Assembly: GCA_945901125.1 (NCBI GenBank)
Contig: CAMDKD010000012.1
Span: 1-64,000, forward strand
Source of the DNA: Bordetella parapertussis
GTDB lineage: Bacteria > Pseudomonadota > Gammaproteobacteria > Burkholderiales > Burkholderiaceae_C
Reading direction: 5' to 3'
DNA length: 64,000 nt
In this document: one piece after another, positions 59,552 through 64,000 of the stretch
Layout of the letters: the number at the start of each line of letters is the position of its first letter
How positions within the stretch are numbered: position 1 is the stretch's first letter
Notes under the pieces: generated by a model
The model's database searches: none
What the model was told of the DNA's origin: nothing
The model's input: the letters and a program-made list of their open reading frames with translations, nothing else
Translations under genes and position numbers: made by a program

Positions 59552-62500
59552 ATGAACGTCTTAGGCCCCTTCCTATCTGCCTGTCACAGCGTCCATGCCA
59601 GCGGCGCGGGCACGGTAGAAACCTCGTACTACACCGCCGTCAATCAGTTGCTCGATAGCGTGGGCGCGCAGCTCAGCCCCAAGGTGCGCTGCATCATGCA
59701 GCTCAAAAACCTAGGCGCGGGTAACCCCGATGGCGGTCTGTTCACTGCCGACCAATTTCATGCCCGAGGTGGGCAGGCCAAAGACCTGAGCGCGCCTGCA
59801 CGCGGTGTCATCGAAGTCAAAAGCCCGGGCGAGCCGCTGCACCTGACCAGTAAAAGCCTGCAAGTGGACAAGTACTGGCAGCGCTACAAGCTGGTGCTGG
59901 TCACTAATTTGCGAGACTGGCTGCTGATCGGCGAGCGCCAAGGCCAGCGCGTCGCGCTAGAGCGCTACACCCTGGCCGAGGATGAGGCCAGCTTCTGGCA
60001 CGACATCGCCGCCCATCCCCAGCGCAGCGAAAAGCTGCATGGCCAGGCCTTTGCCGACTTTGTACAGCGCGTGCTGCTGCACAAAGCCCCGCTGGCCGAG
60101 CCCAGAGACCTGGCCGCGCTGCTGGCCAGCTATGCCCGCCAGGCCCGCCACCGCGTCGAAAACGCCAGCCCCGGCGCAGCCAAACAACTAAGCAGCCTGC
60201 AAGCCAGCCTGGAGGCTGCATTGGGTCTGCGTTTTGAATCCGGCGAAGGTGCACATTTTTTCCGTTCCACGCTGGTGCAAACCTTGTTTTATGGCGTCTT
60301 CTCGGCATGGGTACTACGCCATGAGGAAGACTCTGCCAACGGCCCATTTGACTGGCGCAGTGCAGCCCACAGCCTCAACGTGCCCATGATTGCGGCCTTG
60401 TTTGGGCAACTCTCGCAACCGGCCAAGCTCAAGGCGCTGGGGCTCACCGAAGTGCTGGACTGGACAGCCGACGCGCTCAACCGCGTGGACACAGCTGCAT
60501 TTTTCAAAGCCTTTGAAAGCACGCGCTCCATCCAGTATTTTTATGAGCCCTTTCTGGCCGCCTTCGACCCCGAGCTGCGTAAAAAAACTGGGCGTCTGGT
60601 ACACACCCGAAGACATCGTGCGCTACCAAGTAGCGCGGGTGGACCAGGTGCTGCAAACCGAGCTGGGCCTGTCCCAAGGCCTGGCCGACCCGGACGTGGT
60701 GGTGCTCGACCCCTGCTGCGGCACCGGCGCGTATTTGGTGGAAGTACTGCGCCTGATCGGCGACAAACTCAAGGCCCAAGGCACCGACGCCTTGGCCGCG
60801 CACCAGATCAAACAAGCCGCCACCACGCGCCTGTTTGGCTTTGAACTCCTGCCCGCGCCCTATGTGGTGGCGCATCTGCAAATCGGCCTGCTGCTGCGTC
60901 AGTTGGGCACGCCTTTGAGCGACGATGAACGCGCAGGCATTTACCTCACCAACGCCCTCACCGGCTGGGAGCCGCCCAAAGAACCCAAAAACACCGTGCT
61001 GCCCTTTCCCGAGTTTGAGCAAGAACGCGACGCTGCCGACCAGGTCAAGCAACAGCAAAAAATCATCGTCATCCTGGGCAACCCGCCCTACGACGGTTTT
61101 GCTGGCGTGGCCGTGGGCGAAGAGCAAGACCTGGTCGCCACCTACAAACAAGGCCTCAACACCACCTGGGGCATCAAAAAATACAACCTCGACGATTTGT
61201 ATGTGCGTTTTTTCCGGCTGGCGGAAAAGCGCATCGCCGAGAAAAGCCAATCGCGCGGTGTGGTCTGCTTTATCACCAACTTCTCTTATGTGCGCGAGCC
61301 CTCTTTCGTGGTCATGCGCCAGCACCTGAGCCAGCACTTTGACCGCATCTGGATAGACAACCTCAACGGCGACAGCCGCGAAACCGGTAAAACCACGCCC
61401 CAAGGCCTGCCCGACCCCAGCGTGTTTTCCACCGCCTACAACCGCGAAGGCATACGCAAAGGCACGGCAGTCGCGTTGATGGTGAAAAAGCTGGTGCCTG
61501 CTGCACCTGCCCAGCCAGCCCCCACCGGGCAAGTGGCGCAAGTGCGTTACCGCGACTGGTGGGGCAGCGACAAACGCGAAGCGCTGCTAGTCAGCCTGGA
61601 CGACGCGCAGCGCGACGCAAGTTATCAGCTGGCGCAGCCTGTGGCGGGTAATAAACACAGCTTTAAGCCCAGCACAGTGGGCGGCCACTATGCAAGCTGG
61701 CCAACGGTGAAAGACCTTGCAGGTGAAGCCCCCATCAATGGACTCATGGAAAAGCGCGGCGGGGCGTTAATTGACATCCATCGTGAACGGCTAGAAGCTG
61801 CGATGCGGATTTACTTTGATAAGTCAACATCGTTTGCAAAGGTCGTTTCTTTAAGACCAGCTATAGGCAAAGACGCTGCCGGCTATACACCCGAGAAAGT
61901 CCGTTTAAAACTTCTCGCTACCGAAGTTTTTCAAACGGCAAATTTGGTACGTTATGTTGTGCGACCTTTCGACATTCGCTGGGCTTACTACTCTGGCGTT
62001 AATCCTTTATGGAATCGATCGCGACCGACATTGTGGGCGCAGCGTAGTCTGGGCAACGGTTACCTTGGTATTCGTCCTAAAGCAGTGGCTGATCCCGAAG
62101 GAACACCTTTCATGTTCACCCGCGCACTTGGCGACAACGACGCCATGCGCGGACATGCGTATTTCGTACCGCTTACATGGCACGAGGCCTCCAATCCAGA
62201 AGCACCCATTGATGACTTGTTCGGCGGCGTAGCACCTCCAGTTCCCGCAACTCGCGCCAACCTCTCGCCCTTAGCCCGCAATTACCTCGCCGCACTCGGC
62301 CTGCCCGACCCGGACCAAGACAGCCCCACTGCCGAACTGCTGTGGATGCACGCCTTAGCAATAGGCTACAGCCCGGCCTACCTAGCCGACAACGCCGATG
62401 GCATTGCCCAAGACTGGCCGCGCATCCCGCTGCCCGCAAGTTGCGACGCGCTCTTGGCCTCGGCGGCGCTGGGGCGCAGGGTGGCCGCATTGCTCGACAC

Positions 62501-62987
62501 CGAAGCAGAGGTGCCGGGGGTCACCAGCGGCAGCATTCCCCCAGAATTACAAGCCATTGCCGTGGTCAGCCGCGAAGCCGGCGGCCCTTTACAGGCCGAT
62601 GAATTTGCGCTGACCGCCGGTTGGGGCAGCGCCGGCAAAGCCGGGGTCACCATGCCCGGTCGCGGACGCAGCCAACAGCGCGCCATTACGCCCGCCGAGC
62701 GCGCAGGCGGCTGGGGCCCGCTCACCCTCGATGTTTACCTGAACGAAAAAGCTTTTTGGAAAAACATACCGCCCGCGGTGTGGGATTTTCATATCGGCGG
62801 CTACCAGGTCATCAAAAAATGGCTCAGCTACCGCGAACACCGCCTGCTAGGCCGCGCCTTGCACTTAGAGGAAATCAAAGAAGTCACCCACACAGCCCGC
62901 CGCCTGGCCGCGCTGGTGCTGCTGCAAACCGACTTGGACGCGAATTACCGCGCTGCTGCGGGCGACACTTGGACGGCAAAGCTATGA
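59552..62987 (+). pseudogene. Single-polypeptide restriction-modification enzyme (Type IIG / helicase-less Type ISP-like), broken by a +1 frameshift
   Basis: Two overlapping frames form one protein of about 1,144 residues when one A is removed from the A7 run at 60581-60587, joining DPELRKK to LGVWYTPEDIVRYQVARVDQ. The N-terminal part (about 1-110) looks like an Mrr/PD-(D/E)XK nuclease (GNPDGGLFTADQF, then GVIEVKSP as the ExK strand). The middle is an N6-adenine methyltransferase with motif I LDPCCGTGAYLVEVL and motif IV ILGNPPYDGF. The C-terminal part resembles the Type ISP specificity domain (PFDIRWAYYSG, RALGDNDAMRGHAYFVPL). No RecA-like helicase domain is present. It is either inactive, phase-variable or a sequencing artefact. 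Confidence 0.75.
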
Positions 62988-62988
62988 C

Positions 62989-63016
62989 GTTCGCGTCGGC
63001 CCGCCCGCCATGTCGT
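62989..63016 (+). repeat. 28-bp direct repeat, right copy
   Basis: This copy is identical to 59228-59255 and begins one base after the R-M gene stop codon (TGA, 62985-62987). Confidence 0.9.
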
Positions 63017-63168
63017 CGTCAGCCCGCCGTTTTTCACCGACGGGGTTGCTGCGGCTCAACATACCAAGACATCATGAAAACCGAAGCAGCGCAAACTCCG
63101 AAAACATCACTGAGGCCGACTCGGAGGGGGTGTTTTTTTCGAGCGAAAGCGCAGAAAAAAAGCACACC

Positions 63169-63247
63169 GGATGGGTCGGCCAAAGCGTGTCTTCAATGAA
63201 CCGCAGGAATACCAATACTTCGGGATGGGTCGGCCAAAGCGTGTCTT
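63169..63247 (+). repeat. 25-bp direct repeat, two copies 54 bp apart
   Basis: A perfect 25-bp sequence starting GGATGGGTCGGCC and ending GCGTGTCTT occurs at 63169-63193 and 63223-63247, between the R-M gene and the thioesterase gene. On the minus strand it would encode LKTRFGRPI twice in a short frame, but no family is recognised. The rest of the 268-bp gap (62988-63255) shows nothing else. Confidence 0.75.
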
Positions 63248-63255
63248 GAGAAGCG

Positions 63256-63681
63256 TCAACCCCTCGGCGCCAACACCGACAGCGTCAGGCGTGACACACA
63301 ACTGATGCGTCCTTGGTCATCCGTCATGTCAATTTGCCAGACCTGCGTGCTGCGCCCTCTGTGTACCGGTCTCGCAATGCCGTTGACCCAGCCCTGAGAC
63401 ACACCGCGAATATGGTTGGCATTGATGTCCAGGCCCACAATGCCGTGGCCCGCAGGCGTCGAGTAATCCGCGCCGCAAGAACCCAGCGTTTCAGCCAGCA
63501 CCACACTCGCGCCGCCGTGGATCACGCCGTAAGGCTGGCGGGTGCGTTCGTCCACCGGAATGCGCCCGCGAATGAAATCCGGGCCGATTTCCACAAACTC
63601 TATGCCCAGGCGATCCGCGGCTGTGTGGATGTGGGTGGTGGTTAATATTTCTGTGCTGATAGTTTTGGTCCAGATCGCCAT
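63256..63681 (-). CDS. Hotdog-fold acyl-CoA thioesterase (PaaI/YdiI-EntH-like)
   Basis: The 141-residue thioesterase has the PaaI-type pattern. RIPVDERTRQPYGVIHGGASVVLAETLGS supplies the catalytic Glu and the HGG helix. GIDINANHIRGVSQGWVNGIARPVHRGRSTQVWQIDM (as GLDINANHI...) follows, and TLSVL ends the fold. YdiI/MenI and EntH are the nearest known types; they release aryl- or acyl-groups from CoA or carrier protein. The physiological substrate is not evident. It converges with the repeat region and diverges from the acetoacetyl-CoA synthetase gene. Confidence 0.9.
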   Translation of the reverse strand: MAIWTKTISTEILTTTHIHTAADRLGIEFVEIGPDFIRGRIPVDERTRQPYGVIHGGASVVLAETLGSCGADYSTPAGHGIVGLDINANHIRGVSQGWVNGIARPVHRGRSTQVWQIDMTDDQGRISCVSRLTLSVLAPRG

Positions 63682-63767
63682 GACAATACGGTTCTTTCAA
63701 AAACAAAACCGCATCTTAGTTGCCCGTCTCAAAACGACATCTGCTTTGCCCTGACAACATCTGACAT

Positions 63768-64000
63768 ATGACCCCCTCTGCCACCACTTCGCCGCCGTTT
63801 GTCCCGCAAATCCGTTTGTTCCAGCAATGGCTGACCGAGCACCGCCAATTGCAGTTTGATGATTACCAGGCCATGTGGCGCTGGTCGGTGTCTGACATCG
63901 AAGCCTTCTGGCAGTCGGCCTGGGACTATTTGAATTTGCAATCGCCGACGCCGCATACCGCCGTGCTTGAGCGCAACACCATGCCGGGCGCTCGCTGGTT
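63768..64000 (+). CDS. Acetoacetyl-CoA synthetase, N-terminal part, cut by the window edge
   Basis: The 77 visible residues start MTPSATTSPPFVPQIRLFQQ and contain DDYQAMWRWSVSDIEAFWQS, then LERNTMPGARWF at the edge. The WSV-D-EAFW and MPGA-WF blocks are the N-terminal signature of acetoacetate-CoA ligases, which activate acetoacetate with ATP. The catalytic domains lie outside. The gene diverges from the hotdog thioesterase gene, 86 bp away. Confidence 0.85.
   Translation, partial: MTPSATTSPPFVPQIRLFQQWLTEHRQLQFDDYQAMWRWSVSDIEAFWQSAWDYLNLQSPTPHTAVLERNTMPGARW

Noticed and set aside
59416..59658. 80-codon frame upstream of the R-M gene
   Set aside because: It overlaps the R-M start in another frame, and its second half is an out-of-frame reading of that gene.
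60504..61541. 345-codon minus-strand frame
   Set aside because: It is antisense to the methyltransferase part of the R-M gene, which carries clear motifs I and IV.
63010..63249. Short frames on both strands containing GWVGQSVS or LKTRFGRPI repeats
   Set aside because: The repeated peptide simply reflects the 25-bp DNA repeat; there is no ribosome binding site and no known family.

Overview
The window is a chromosomal segment of a betaproteobacterium, most likely order Burkholderiales. The case rests on gene content and order: rpmH-rnpA-yidD-yidC-mnmE facing dnaA-dnaN-gyrB, then mnmG-rsmG-parA-parB; a methionine synthase split into two genes with an SAH riboswitch; metX-metW; glnK-amtB behind a sigma-54 promoter; GTP-type PEP carboxykinase; and lptD-surA-rsmA next to an amgK-like kinase. 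The species cannot be named from the sequence alone. I found no tRNA or rRNA gene, no transposase and no CRISPR array.

Layout. 1-5.7 kb: end of a NarL/FixJ response regulator, a periplasmic PQQ-type sugar dehydrogenase with a small cytochrome c, a surface-adhesin-E-like protein with a tartrate/D-malate-type dehydrogenase, and comM. 5.8-7.8 kb: nitrogen-regulated glnK-amtB. 7.8-11.6 kb: an AT-richer accessory patch of small unfamiliar genes, a frameshifted membrane-protein gene, and a minus-strand higBA toxin-antitoxin operon with a conserved small ORF. It holds several sequences resembling halves of integron attC sites and looks like an eroded cassette array with no integrase in view. 11.6-24 kb: an ECF-like sigma factor with its NrsF-type membrane anti-sigma partner, metH in two pieces with pgi between them on the other strand, a 44-residue membrane protein, pckG, an acyl-CoA synthetase and rsmA. 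23-37 kb: outer-membrane biogenesis (surA, lptD, lptC, kdsC, kdsD), an amgK-like kinase, rsmE, metXW, a second ammonium transporter and a glycine-rich RRM protein.

36-51 kb is the replication-origin neighbourhood. Genes diverge from about 40.2 kb. DnaA boxes lie on both sides of dnaA, and three perfect 16-bp parS palindromes lie in mnmG (two) and just after rsmG (one), close to parAB. 51-59 kb: a complete five-gene Liv-type ABC importer, an FAD-linked 2-hydroxyacid dehydrogenase, a threonate/hydroxyisobutyrate-type dehydrogenase, a PduO cobalamin adenosyltransferase (fitting B12-dependent MetH) and a DUF333 protein. 59.2-63.0 kb: a single-polypeptide restriction-modification gene interrupted by one extra A in an A7 run, bounded by a perfect 28-bp direct repeat. 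The window closes with a hotdog thioesterase and the start of an acetoacetyl-CoA synthetase gene.

The stretches most worth a second look are the cassette-like region (8.1-11.6 kb) and the repeat-flanked R-M gene (59.2-63.0 kb). Three one-base insertions, all of the same sign and all in homopolymer runs, fall in these two accessory regions; I found none in the core genes.
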